Part shown: positions 1 to 6,899 of the stretch, in pieces
Numbering within the stretch: position 1 is the stretch's first letter
Layout of the letters: every line of letters begins with the position of its first letter
Origin: Candidatus Latescibacteria bacterium 4484_7
Lineage (GTDB): Bacteria; Krumholzibacteriota; Krumholzibacteriia; Krumholzibacteriales; Krumholzibacteriaceae
Reading direction: 5' to 3'
Assembly: GCA_002085285.1 (NCBI GenBank)
Contig: NATK01000080.1
Location: 1 to 11,611, forward strand
Length of the DNA: 11,611 bases
Made by a program: the position numbers and the translations under genes
The notes under the pieces: model-generated
What the model was told of the DNA's origin: nothing
The model's database searches: none
Seen by the model: only the letters and a program-made list of their open reading frames with translations

Positions 1-1002
1 GACAGCTCGGTTTCGGATGAATTGACGAGACTGGTGAAGAAGTTTGAAGAGCTCGGTGAGATAGACGAGAAGTGGCTCGAGAGAGCGAAAGGGTTGGAAG
101 AGACGATAGTCAACCTCGAGGAGATTGCAAGAGAAATCGAAAGGGATATGGCCCGCGAAGAAGATGAAGTCGAGGACATTGAAATACTTCAGGAGAAGCT
201 CGCTTCGATTCAAAAGGCGAAGCGGAAATACAACCTCGACTGCGATGGTCTTATTGAAAAAAGAGAAGAGCTCAGAAGTATAATCTCGAGCCTCGATGAC
301 GGTGAAGCGGAGATAGAGAAAGCCGTAAGAGAAATCGACCGCTTGATTCAAGGACTCGTTCCTCTATTGGAGAGATTGAGCAAAGAAAGAAAAAAGCTTG
401 CCACTTCGATTGACAAAAGGATAACTAGAGAGATTCAGGAACTGGGCATGAAGGGGGCTCTGTTCAAGATCAAGGTTGACAGCGGTACGAGAGAATTGGT
501 TAAGGATAGAGAGATGTTCGATCGCGTGTTGTCTCCTCGTGGTTGGGACAGGGTCGAATTCTTGATAAGAACCAATATTGGTGAAGATGTACATCCATTG
601 TCCGGGATCGTTTCGGGCGGGGAGCTTTCTAGGATAACGCTCGTACTGAGAAAGATATTTGTTGAAGCGCAAAACATTCCCACTCTCATTTTTGATGAGA
701 TAGATTCAGGCATAGGTGCCGATCTCGCCGATGCGATCGCGGACAAGCTGTCGGAACTTGCGGAGAATTATCAGGTCGTTTGTATAACTCATCTACCGCA
801 TATAGCATCGAAAGCGAAGCATCACATAATGGTGAAAAAAAGCATAAAGGATAATAGAACAGTAGCGAGCGCAACAGTTCTCGGTATGGAGGAGCGAATT
901 AACGAGATCTCGAGAATGCTCGGTGGCAACAGCAAATTGAGAGAGCAACTTGCAAGGGAAATGCTCTCCGGAAACGGCAGCGCCCGTAGCTCAGCTGGAT
1001 AG
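1..1002 (+). CDS. recN: DNA repair protein RecN, C-terminal part (5' truncated by window edge)
   Basis: RecN is an SMC-like ATPase of double-strand break repair. The reading frame is open from base 1, so the TTG at 22 is probably internal and the N-terminal Walker A half lies upstream of the window. The visible part has a long charged coiled coil (about residues 1-140 of the visible part), then the C-terminal ATPase lobe. That lobe carries the ABC signature SGGELSR (about 617-637), Walker B as LIFDEIDSGIG (about 685-717), and the H-loop region ITHLPHIASKA (about 784-816). The end of the family, with an EISRMLGG-type motif and a REML helix, is present. The last nine residues (NGSARSSAG) and the TAG stop come largely from the tRNA-Arg gene that begins at 980, so the two genes overlap by 23 bp. 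Identity is certain; the true start is not visible. Confidence 0.95.
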   Translation, partial: DSSVSDELTRLVKKFEELGEIDEKWLERAKGLEETIVNLEEIAREIERDMAREEDEVEDIEILQEKLASIQKAKRKYNLDCDGLIEKREELRSIISSLDDGEAEIEKAVREIDRLIQGLVPLLERLSKERKKLATSIDKRITREIQELGMKGALFKIKVDSGTRELVKDREMFDRVLSPRGWDRVEFLIRTNIGEDVHPLSGIVSGGELSRITLVLRKIFVEAQNIPTLIFDEIDSGIGADLADAIADKLSELAENYQVVCITHLPHIASKAKHHIMVKKSIKDNRTVASATVLGMEERINEISRMLGGNSKLREQLAREMLSGNGSARSSAG

Positions 1003-1056
1003 AGCACCGGCCTCCGGAGCCGGGTGTCGGAGGTTCGAATCCTCTCGGGCGCGCCA
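980..1056 (+). tRNA. tRNA-Arg (anticodon CCG), CCA encoded
   Basis: A full cloverleaf can be folded by hand. The acceptor stem is GCGCCCG (980-986) with CGGGCGC (1046-1052), all seven pairs Watson-Crick. The D stem is GCTC/GAGC (989-992 / 1002-1005). The anticodon stem is CCGGC/GCCGG (1007-1011 / 1019-1023) with loop CTCCGGA, giving anticodon CCG at 1014-1016, which reads Arg codon CGG. The variable loop is GTGTC. The T stem is GGAGG/CCTCT (one G-T pair) with loop TTCGAAT. The discriminator is G1053 and CCA is encoded at 1054-1056. The 5' end lies inside recN, whose stop codon falls at the D loop/D stem junction. No tail-type terminator follows; the next gene begins 43 bp later. Confidence 0.97.
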
Positions 1057-1098
1057 GATATCTTTAAGAATGAAATATAAATGCAAAGGGAGAGTTCC

Positions 1099-2262
1099 AT
1101 GTTGAAATTCCTTCTTCGCTGTTTACTCGTTCTGTTTCTGGTTTCAACCGCCATGGTTACTTCGACTGCTTTGGGGGGCAGTCAACCTAAACCAAATGTT
1201 GGAATTGACAGTAGTATCAAAAGGCTTGCTGCAAGAGAAATAGACGAAGATTCTCTCGTTGCGATGGTAAGATTTCTATCGACAAAGAATTCTTTCGGAG
1301 AGTTGAGAAGCAGATTCGTACTCAGAGAGGATGATCTGAAGGAGGTCGCCGATTCCCTTTGCGTCAGACTCGAGAGATACACGGGCGGCACCGCGCATAG
1401 GTTTCCGTTCACATTCGAAGAGAAGCGATTCTCGCCGAACGATAGCACATATACATCGGAAAATTTGGTCGTTAGAGTTCCCGGGACTGGAAGGATAGAC
1501 GGGCTTTTCATAGTATCCGGGCATTACGATGCCATTGCACATAGAACACCGGGGTGGCAGGACGACTGGCAACATATGCCTGCTCCGGGTGCAGACGACA
1601 ACGGAACAGGAGTGGCGACGATCATGGAGCTGGCAAGGATCATAGAGCCTAATACACTGCCATTCGATGTTCTCTTCGTGCTTTTTTCAGCGGAAGAACT
1701 CGGTAGATTAGGGAGCGAGGATTTCGTAGCAAACTACGATTTATATATAGGGGAAGATATCATCGCCGATATAACTGTCGACATGATCGGCTACAACGGG
1801 AAGGGTGAAAGAGGTTGTGCTCTTTTTTCGGACTATGAATCAGGGTGGTTGGCCGATTGGCTCGAGGAGATTTCGATTAGCGAATTCCCTGGATTCGATT
1901 TCGAGATATTCAAACCTTCCCTGGGTAATTCTGATCATGCCTCTTTCTGGGACGCGGGATACAATGCCGTGTGTTTCGTTGAGCCCGGCGACGAATTCGG
2001 AATAACATACTATCCATACTACCATACTGTCCAAGATACTATGGGATGGATCGATTTTTCGCAGGTGAAAATGGTTGCACAGACTATTAGGGATTTCTTT
2101 ATATCGGTCGGAAATGACACAATCCCGGATTATTCGATTCTGAGTTCGGATATCTTTCTGCAAAGAGGGGACTATCCGACGTCAAGAAAGGTGTTCGCGG
2201 AAGGAGACACCCTGAGCCTCAAAGTGATGGTGAGAAACAATCTGATGTGCCGCCTTCGATAA
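1099..2262 (+). CDS. Secreted M28-family zinc peptidase, frameshifted (5' part)
   Basis: Start chosen at ATG 1099 because AAAGGGAGAG (1085-1094) sits just upstream; an in-frame ATG at 1081 has no such site. The product opens with a signal peptide (MLKFLLRCLLVLFLVSTAMV...). The M28 catalytic core follows, numbered from 1099: GHYD with H142, GADDNG with D166, the SAEE pair E199/E200 (general base and zinc ligand), VDM with D228, and YHT with H309. These match the five zinc ligands plus catalytic Glu of the Vibrio/Aeromonas aminopeptidase fold. The product is probably an exported metallo-aminopeptidase with a di-zinc centre; its substrate cannot be told. After about residue 381 (near base 2241) the frame goes wrong and reads a foreign tail LMCRLR to a stop. 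The sensible continuation is in the next frame (see 2241-2810). With one base restored the protein would be about 570 aa. Confidence 0.85.
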   Translation: MLKFLLRCLLVLFLVSTAMVTSTALGGSQPKPNVGIDSSIKRLAAREIDEDSLVAMVRFLSTKNSFGELRSRFVLREDDLKEVADSLCVRLERYTGGTAHRFPFTFEEKRFSPNDSTYTSENLVVRVPGTGRIDGLFIVSGHYDAIAHRTPGWQDDWQHMPAPGADDNGTGVATIMELARIIEPNTLPFDVLFVLFSAEELGRLGSEDFVANYDLYIGEDIIADITVDMIGYNGKGERGCALFSDYESGWLADWLEEISISEFPGFDFEIFKPSLGNSDHASFWDAGYNAVCFVEPGDEFGITYYPYYHTVQDTMGWIDFSQVKMVAQTIRDFFISVGNDTIPDYSILSSDIFLQRGDYPTSRKVFAEGDTLSLKVMVRNNLMCRLR

Positions 2263-2810
2263 GGTTGAACGTAGAGGTGTCCAATCAGAATGGAACTAGG
2301 ACTATTTACGATGGCGATATTGAACCGCCGTCCCCTCTCAAGGCAACCGAAGTTCTCATTCCTCTTGATCTCGAGCGGTCCGACGCTGGAGAAAATGTGG
2401 TAACTGCTCGCATATCTATAGACGGGATTGATAATGATCCTTCGAATAACACTTCGAGCATGCATTTCAAAGTTGGCAGCACGTCGGTGGAACCGGTCGT
2501 GTTGAGCAATTCTATGGTTCCCAATCCGGTGACATGCCCCATAAAGGATGCTTCTTTCTGCATCAATCTTTCCAGTGAGGTTGATCTCATGCTTGAAATA
2601 TTCACAATTGAAGGCGAGAGTGTAGGAACCGCATTCATAGGTAATAGATGGGGTGTGGAGCTAGGGCCCGGGCAGAGCTGCTTCAAGATCGGAGATATTA
2701 TAAAAGATATGCCCGAGCTTTCATCAGGTATCTATCCGTATCGACTTGTGCTCTACCGAAACGGCACGGTAATAGAGAGACTGAACGGAAAATTTGCAGT
2801 GTTGAGATGA
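2241..2810 (+). pseudogene. 3' part of the M28 peptidase gene: CARDB-like and FlgD-like C-terminal domains
   Basis: This frame continues the peptidase after a one-base loss. Joining VMVRNN (frame of 1099) to SDVPPSIRLNVEV (from 2241) gives a smooth beta-strand sequence. The first domain looks like a CARDB/Ig-like fold and ends in the typical ID..DNDPSNNTS motif (about 2421-2460). The second runs from VEPVVLSNSMVPNPV to the end and resembles the FlgD-Ig/C-terminal secretion-type tail of FCB proteins, closing with SSGIYPYRL...FAVLR. Such tails often mediate surface retention or sorting; that role is inferred. A GTG at 2247 could act as a start, but it has no convincing ribosome binding site and would begin mid-strand with no signal peptide. 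I therefore treat this as the separated end of the upstream gene, not an independent gene. The frameshift may be real or a sequence error. Confidence 0.75.
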
Positions 2811-2820
2811 GAGAGGTGCA

Positions 2821-3063
2821 ATGATATTCAGAGCGATACTTTTTCTGGTCCGTGTTCTTCTAATTATTCTATTAATATTCTATCTGATCAGGGTTATGGT
2901 GAGATGGTTGATTCCCCACGGAACCAGAACCAAACGAGACCAATCGAGCAAAGGAGAATCCAGGGAAGATATTTACAAGTATCTCACCAATCAAAAGATA
3001 GAGGACGCGGATTACGAGGAAATAGATTCGAAAGAATCGGAGGACGAAAAAGATGGTGCTTAA
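2821..3063 (+). CDS. Small membrane protein with acidic tail, unknown function
   Basis: An 80-residue protein. One hydrophobic helix (about residues 3-27, RAILFLVRVLLIILLIFYLI) is followed by a basic stretch and a very acidic C-terminal tail (IEDADYEEIDSKESEDEKDGA), suggesting an N-terminal membrane anchor with a cytoplasmic charged tail. GAGAGG (2811-2816) is correctly placed before ATG 2821, only 10 bp after the stop of the peptidase gene. Its stop overlaps the start of the next gene by 11 bp, so it is probably translated with that gene. It resembles the DUF4834-type small proteins of Bacteroidota in layout, but I cannot assign the family firmly. Function is unknown. Confidence 0.75.
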   Translation: MIFRAILFLVRVLLIILLIFYLIRVMVRWLIPHGTRTKRDQSSKGESREDIYKYLTNQKIEDADYEEIDSKESEDEKDGA

Positions 3064-3367
3064 ACTTAGAAAGGTCGATCGAAGGCATTTCAAGTCTTCG
3101 ATCAATATCAAGAGAAGAAGGGCGAGAGATTATTATTACGCCGCCATATCGGTATTCGTGGTAAAAATTGTGCTGTTCGTTTTTCTACTGATACTTTTTT
3201 CGGTATCATACAGGTTATTTTCGACGAAATTCAAGAACATTACTGCGCCGGTCAGATTTGCCGTTCCAATGATCATTCTTCTTTTCTCGATAGTGCTGCT
3301 TTACTATATCTACAAAAATTTCAGGGACATACGTGATATGCATAAAGAAAAAGATAAAGAGCGTTGA
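3053..3367 (+). CDS. Small two-helix membrane protein, unknown function
   Basis: A 104-residue protein. A strongly basic N-terminus (KLRKVDRRHFKSS...KRRRARDYYY) is followed by two transmembrane segments (about residues 29-52 and 68-88), then a charged tail ending KEKDKER. By the positive-inside rule both ends should face the cytoplasm. The start at ATG 3053 lies inside the preceding gene, giving an 11-bp overlap, and GGAGGA at 3039-3044 provides the ribosome binding site. This points to translational coupling and perhaps a shared membrane complex with the 80-aa protein, whose tail is acidic where this one is basic. That electrostatic pairing is inference. I do not recognise a family. It is the last gene before the 109-bp gap and the sigma-54-like promoter. 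Confidence 0.75.
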   Translation: MVLKLRKVDRRHFKSSINIKRRRARDYYYAAISVFVVKIVLFVFLLILFSVSYRLFSTKFKNITAPVRFAVPMIILLFSIVLLYYIYKNFRDIRDMHKEKDKER

Positions 3368-3476
3368 ACGGTTACCAGTATTGTGCCTTCAGATGGCAGC
3401 CTCCCTTGTCAGCAGCACGTTTTCATGGCATAAGAATTGCTGAATTTATATTGGATTAAACCAGTTATGGAAGGTC
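3368..3476 (+). other. Intergenic leader upstream of the GGDEF/exopolysaccharide operon
   Basis: This is the longest stretch without a gene. It contains the sigma-54 promoter candidate at 3426-3441 and a short 5' leader. Between 3368 and 3425 I see only weak self-complementarity (for example GTGC near 3385 with GCAC near 3415, followed by GTTTT), too poor to call a terminator. No cyclic dinucleotide riboswitch consensus of the GEMM type was recognised. Confidence 0.5.
3426..3441 (+). promoter_or_regulatory. Sigma-54 (-24/-12) promoter candidate
   Basis: TGGCAT-AAGAA-TTGCT matches the RpoN consensus TGGCAC-N5-TTGCW at all positions but the last C of the -24 box, with the invariant GG and GC correctly spaced. 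It lies in the only intergenic gap of this size (3368-3476). Transcription would start near 3452, about 25 nt before the ATG at 3477. It would drive the GGDEF gene and probably the exopolysaccharide genes after it. No enhancer-binding-protein site could be identified upstream, and no regulator gene is in the window. A second, poorer match inside coding sequence (3878-3893) shows that chance hits can occur. Confidence 0.55.
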
Positions 3477-4526
3477 ATGGCAAAGAATTTCGACGAGAAG
3501 GATATACTGTTAAAGACCTTTTCCGAGATATCGAGCCTCATTACCTCGGGTAAGGATAACAGTATAATTTTTCAGAAGATACTGTACATCGCCCTGGATG
3601 TCTTGCCGGCAAGCAAGGTGCACCTGATCTTTCTTGACGATCACAGAGTGATCAAGTACACGGCCGAGCTTCATGGCAAAGGGAGGAAGGTGACGGTGGA
3701 GGATATGCCCGAGTCCAAGGGGGTGCTCAATTGGCTCAATAGAGAATCGAGGCATGCTACCGAAACAGAGAGGTCTCTTTCGCTCGATCTTTCACTCCTC
3801 GCAAGCGAGTGTTTGAAAGAAGAAGACTCGACAAATATGGTCATATCGGCTCCATTGGTAGCGAAGAGTTCAACGTTTGGCATTCTCGTTGCGATCAACG
3901 AGCCTGCAGGAAGGAGATTCGACGACAAAGACATACACCTAATCACTATAATGTCGAATCAGGCCGCCATCGCACTCGAAAATTACCTCCTCTATAAAAA
4001 ACTCGAGGTTGAATCGATTACAGACGGATTGACTGGTGTTTACAACTACAGGTTCTTGATAAGGTCCATTCAGCTCGAAATAAAGAGGGCGAAGAGGTTC
4101 AATTACACCTTCTCTTTCTTGATGTTGGATGTGGACAATTTGAAGGAATACAACGACAGAAACGGACATCTGGCAGGCAGCAGAGCTCTGAAGAACATAG
4201 CTGATGTAATAATGAAGAATTCGAGGGAGATCGATCTCGTGGCTAAGTATGGAGGCGATGAATTCGCTATGCTGCTTCCACAGACGGACCTCGAAGGGGC
4301 GATAGTTATGGGCAATAGGATACTCAAGGCGATAAGAAGATTCAAGTTCGATGCGGTGAGACCCGGTCTTTTGACGTGCAGTATCGGGGTTGCAGTATTT
4401 CCCACGGATGCAAGAAATGTTGAAGAGATCATCGAAAAAGCCGATATTGCTCTTTACAAAGCAAAAAATAGAGGTAAGAATAGCATTGTTTCTTTTAGGG
4501 AGCTGAACGCTCTCAATCCGTCGTGA
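3477..4526 (+). CDS. GAF-GGDEF cyclic dinucleotide synthase with Ser at the guanine-specificity position (possible Hypr type)
   Basis: 349 residues, no membrane segment. A GAF sensor domain occupies about residues 15-180, ending in the signalling helix NQAAIALENYLLYKKLE. A GGDEF domain occupies about 185-342, starting at the DGLTGVYNYRF motif. The active site is intact: metal ligand D218 (LDVDNLKEYND), N226 equivalent to PleD N335, and GGDEF at 259-263. An inhibitory I-site RxxD (R250-D253) lies exactly five residues before GGDEF. The residue equivalent to PleD D344, in GHxxGD, is serine here (S235, GHLAGSRAL). From family knowledge this Asp contacts guanine, and Ser at this place marks Hypr enzymes that make 3',3'-cGAMP. 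The product is thus c-di-GMP and/or cGAMP. GGAAGG (3469-3474) is very close to the ATG. As first gene after the sigma-54-like site it probably links a GAF-sensed signal to the exopolysaccharide genes downstream. Confidence 0.9.
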   Translation: MAKNFDEKDILLKTFSEISSLITSGKDNSIIFQKILYIALDVLPASKVHLIFLDDHRVIKYTAELHGKGRKVTVEDMPESKGVLNWLNRESRHATETERSLSLDLSLLASECLKEEDSTNMVISAPLVAKSSTFGILVAINEPAGRRFDDKDIHLITIMSNQAAIALENYLLYKKLEVESITDGLTGVYNYRFLIRSIQLEIKRAKRFNYTFSFLMLDVDNLKEYNDRNGHLAGSRALKNIADVIMKNSREIDLVAKYGGDEFAMLLPQTDLEGAIVMGNRILKAIRRFKFDAVRPGLLTCSIGVAVFPTDARNVEEIIEKADIALYKAKNRGKNSIVSFRELNALNPS

Positions 4527-4577
4527 TTGAAATTCAAAAAGAATGTGTTGAATAAACCAATGTGAGGGAGGAGCGAA

Positions 4578-5870
4578 TTGAATCTAAAAGAAAAGCTGAC
4601 CGAAAAGAAAGCTGTGCTTTCTGTCATAGGTCTCGGGTACGTCGGCCTACCGCTTGCCGTTCAGTTTGCCAGGGCCGGATTCAAAACGGTTGGTGTCGAC
4701 ATCTCCGCTGACAAGGTTGATAAGGTCAACTCGGGAAAAAGCTACATCGGTGATGTCTCCGATGAGGAGCTGAGAGAGGTAATCGGCAAGGGGATGCTCA
4801 GGGCGACGACGGAATTCGGAGTCTTGAAGGAAGTGGACACGATCAACATATGTGTACCAACCCCACTTAGAAAGACAAAAGACCCTGATATTTCTTACAT
4901 TGTTGCTTCTGTAAAGGAGATAAAAGAGGCTCTGCATGCGGAACAGTTGATAACACTTGAAAGCACCACATACCCGGGCACCACGGAAGAAGTGATACTG
5001 CCGATTCTCGAGGAAACAGGTTTGAAGGTGGGAAAAGATTTCTACCTAGCCTTCTCTCCCGAAAGAGTTGATCCGGGAAACGAGAATTACAAGACGAAGG
5101 ATATTCCAAAAGTAGTGGGAGGGATAACAGAAGCAAGCACTGAGCTGGCCGTTAACCTGTACAAGATGGTTGGAATGAATCCGATACCTGTGAGTTCTTC
5201 AAAGGTAGCAGAAACAGTGAAGCTCCTCGAAAATACATTCAGGAGCGTAAACATAGGGCTTGTGAACGAGATTGCCTTGATGTGCAACAAGATGGGTATA
5301 GACGTCTGGGAGGTCATAGACGCGGCGGCGACCAAACCGTTCGGTTTCATGCCGTTCTATCCCGGTCCGGGGCTCGGAGGTCACTGCATACCGATCGATC
5401 CGTTCTACCTCTCTTGGAAGGCGAGGATGAGCGGATTCGAAGCGAGGTTTATCGAGCTTTCAGGTATGATAAACGGTGAGATGCCGCTTCATGTGGTGCA
5501 CAGGGTCGCCGATGCGCTTAACGACCAGGGAAAATGTCTAAAGGGCACGAAGATACTTATAATGGGCGTTTCATATAAGGCGGATATCGACGACACGAGG
5601 GAATCTCCCGCATTCGACATCATTAATCTCCTTCAGCAGAGGGGAACCGATGTGTACTACTATGATAGTTATGTAGAGAATCTCGTCGGCGTTGAAGGTG
5701 TAAAAAGGATCGATTACAACGGGGAATCAATCAAGGGGATGGACTGCGCTATCATAGTGACAGGGCATCACAACGTCGATTATGGTTTGCTCTTAGACAA
5801 CTGTCCGTTGATATTCGATTCGAGAAATGTCTTCAAAGGTGTAAAGAAGGACAATATCGTTAAGTTGTAG
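4578..5870 (+). CDS. UDP-N-acetyl-hexosamine 6-dehydrogenase (WbpA/TviB-like)
   Basis: An NAD-dependent four-electron dehydrogenase of the UDP-Glc/UDP-ManNAc family, 430 aa, full length. The N-terminal Rossmann motif is VIGLGYVGLPLA (GLGYVG at 18-23). The central domain carries the catalytic lysine motif VAETVKLLENTFR (K215, N219). The catalytic cysteine lies in GGHCIPIDPFYL (C270). The C-terminal UDP-binding domain begins near GTKILIMGVSYKADIDDTRESP. The HCIPIDP sequence and overall character fit the UDP-GlcNAc dehydrogenase branch (WbpA/TviB), not UDP-glucose dehydrogenase. The expected reaction is UDP-GlcNAc to UDP-GlcNAcA, or UDP-GalNAc to UDP-GalNAcA. The start is TTG 4578 with a strong site GAGGGAGGAG (4564-4573). 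It lies 51 bp after the GGDEF gene, without a terminator, so is probably cotranscribed. The adjacent epimerase supports the assignment. The exact substrate cannot be settled from sequence alone. Confidence 0.9.
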   Translation: MNLKEKLTEKKAVLSVIGLGYVGLPLAVQFARAGFKTVGVDISADKVDKVNSGKSYIGDVSDEELREVIGKGMLRATTEFGVLKEVDTINICVPTPLRKTKDPDISYIVASVKEIKEALHAEQLITLESTTYPGTTEEVILPILEETGLKVGKDFYLAFSPERVDPGNENYKTKDIPKVVGGITEASTELAVNLYKMVGMNPIPVSSSKVAETVKLLENTFRSVNIGLVNEIALMCNKMGIDVWEVIDAAATKPFGFMPFYPGPGLGGHCIPIDPFYLSWKARMSGFEARFIELSGMINGEMPLHVVHRVADALNDQGKCLKGTKILIMGVSYKADIDDTRESPAFDIINLLQQRGTDVYYYDSYVENLVGVEGVKRIDYNGESIKGMDCAIIVTGHHNVDYGLLLDNCPLIFDSRNVFKGVKKDNIVKL

Positions 5871-5903
5871 AGTTTGAAAAAATAGTGGAGTAAGGAGATT
5901 GTC

Positions 5904-6842
5904 ATGGCGAGGTATCTCGTAACCGGAGGGGCTGGTTTTATAGGCTCGAACATCGTAGAAGAGCTCGTCGGAAGAGGAGAGGACGTAGTCGTTCTCGATG
6001 ATCTTTCGACGGGCAAGATGGAGAATATTGAGCCATTTATTGACAGGATAGATTTCATTAAAGGTGATATAAGAGATGGAGATATGGTCGAAAAAGCGAT
6101 GAACGGGGTGGACTTTGTGCTTCATCAGGCGGCATTGGCATCCGTTCCAAGAAGCATAGAGAATCCTGTACTCGTAAACGATGTAAATATCGGCGGGACG
6201 ATCATGGTCCTTGAAAAGGCGAGAGAGGCCGGAGTAAAAAGAGTCGTTTACGCGGCATCGTCCTCAGCGTACGGTGACACCGAGGTGCTGCCTAAAACAG
6301 AATCGATGCTGCCGATGCCCCTTTCTCCCTATGCGGTGAGCAAGTTGACAGGCGAGTACTACTGCTCGGTCTATTACAACGTTTACGGACTTTCTACGAT
6401 TGCGTTGAGATATTTCAATGTATTCGGGCCGCGCCAGGATCCAAAGTCGCAATATGCCGCCGTTATCCCGATTTTCATCACGAGCCTCCTTACGGATAGA
6501 TCCCCGACGATATTCGGTGATGGTGAGCAGAGCAGAGATTTCACATTCGTGTCAAATGTCGTCAAGGCCAACCTGCTCGCGGCCGAATCCGAGAATGCGA
6601 TGGGACAAACGATCAATGTGGCGTGCGGAGACAGATACACCCTCAATGAACTCTATGCAATTCTAAAGAAGTTGACCGGCAAAGATGTGGATCCTATTTT
6701 CGCTGATCCGAGGCCGGGAGATGTAAAACATTCCCAGGCAGATATAAATCTAGCGGAGAAGCTCATAGATTACCACCCTGAGGTTTCGTTCGAGGAGGGA
6801 CTTGAGAAAACAGTGGAATGGTACGAAGAATCTCTGGTATAA
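5904..6842 (+). CDS. UDP-N-acetylglucosamine 4-epimerase (WbpP/TviC-like), extended SDR
   Basis: 312 aa, an extended short-chain dehydrogenase/reductase. It has the NAD-binding GGAGFIG (8-14), DLSTGK after the second strand, and the active-site set S121 (ASSSAYGD), Y143 and K147 (YAVSKLTGE). It also has RYFNVFGPRQDP and FGDGEQSRDFTFV, which are typical of the WbpP/TviC/GalE-like group. SVPRSIENP is characteristic of the UDP-GlcNAc-preferring enzymes. It should interconvert UDP-GlcNAc/UDP-GalNAc or their uronic acids at C4. Paired with the dehydrogenase just upstream (33-bp gap) it reproduces the WbpA-WbpP or TviB-TviC route to UDP-GalNAcA, a precursor of O6-antigen and Vi-type polysaccharides. 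TAAGGAG (5891-5897) precedes ATG 5904. A UDP-glucose/galactose epimerase or a UDP-glucuronate epimerase remains a less likely alternative. Confidence 0.88.
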   Translation: MARYLVTGGAGFIGSNIVEELVGRGEDVVVLDDLSTGKMENIEPFIDRIDFIKGDIRDGDMVEKAMNGVDFVLHQAALASVPRSIENPVLVNDVNIGGTIMVLEKAREAGVKRVVYAASSSAYGDTEVLPKTESMLPMPLSPYAVSKLTGEYYCSVYYNVYGLSTIALRYFNVFGPRQDPKSQYAAVIPIFITSLLTDRSPTIFGDGEQSRDFTFVSNVVKANLLAAESENAMGQTINVACGDRYTLNELYAILKKLTGKDVDPIFADPRPGDVKHSQADINLAEKLIDYHPEVSFEEGLEKTVEWYEESLV

Positions 6843-6899
6843 GTGTTGGGGAGGGGACGGACAATGAGGGGTAACCATTCACCTGAAAGGGAAAGGTAT

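Noticed and set aside
980..1056. tRNA-Arg as an integration site for a mobile element
   Set aside because: No integrase, no direct repeat of the tRNA 3' end, and ordinary chromosomal-type genes follow; nothing here supports an island.
2247..2810. An independent gene starting at GTG 2247
   Set aside because: There is no convincing ribosome binding site, it has no signal peptide, and it would begin within a beta domain that joins smoothly to the peptidase; better read as the separated end of that gene.
3368..3476. A GEMM-type cyclic dinucleotide riboswitch in the leader of the GGDEF operon
   Set aside because: The conserved GEMM motifs are not visible, and the transcript leader from the predicted sigma-54 start would be only about 25 nt.
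3878..3893. A second sigma-54-like match, TGGCAT-TCTCG-TTGCG
   Set aside because: It lies in the middle of the GAF-domain coding sequence, its -12 box ends in G rather than A/T, and no gene starts downstream of it. It serves as a warning about chance matches.
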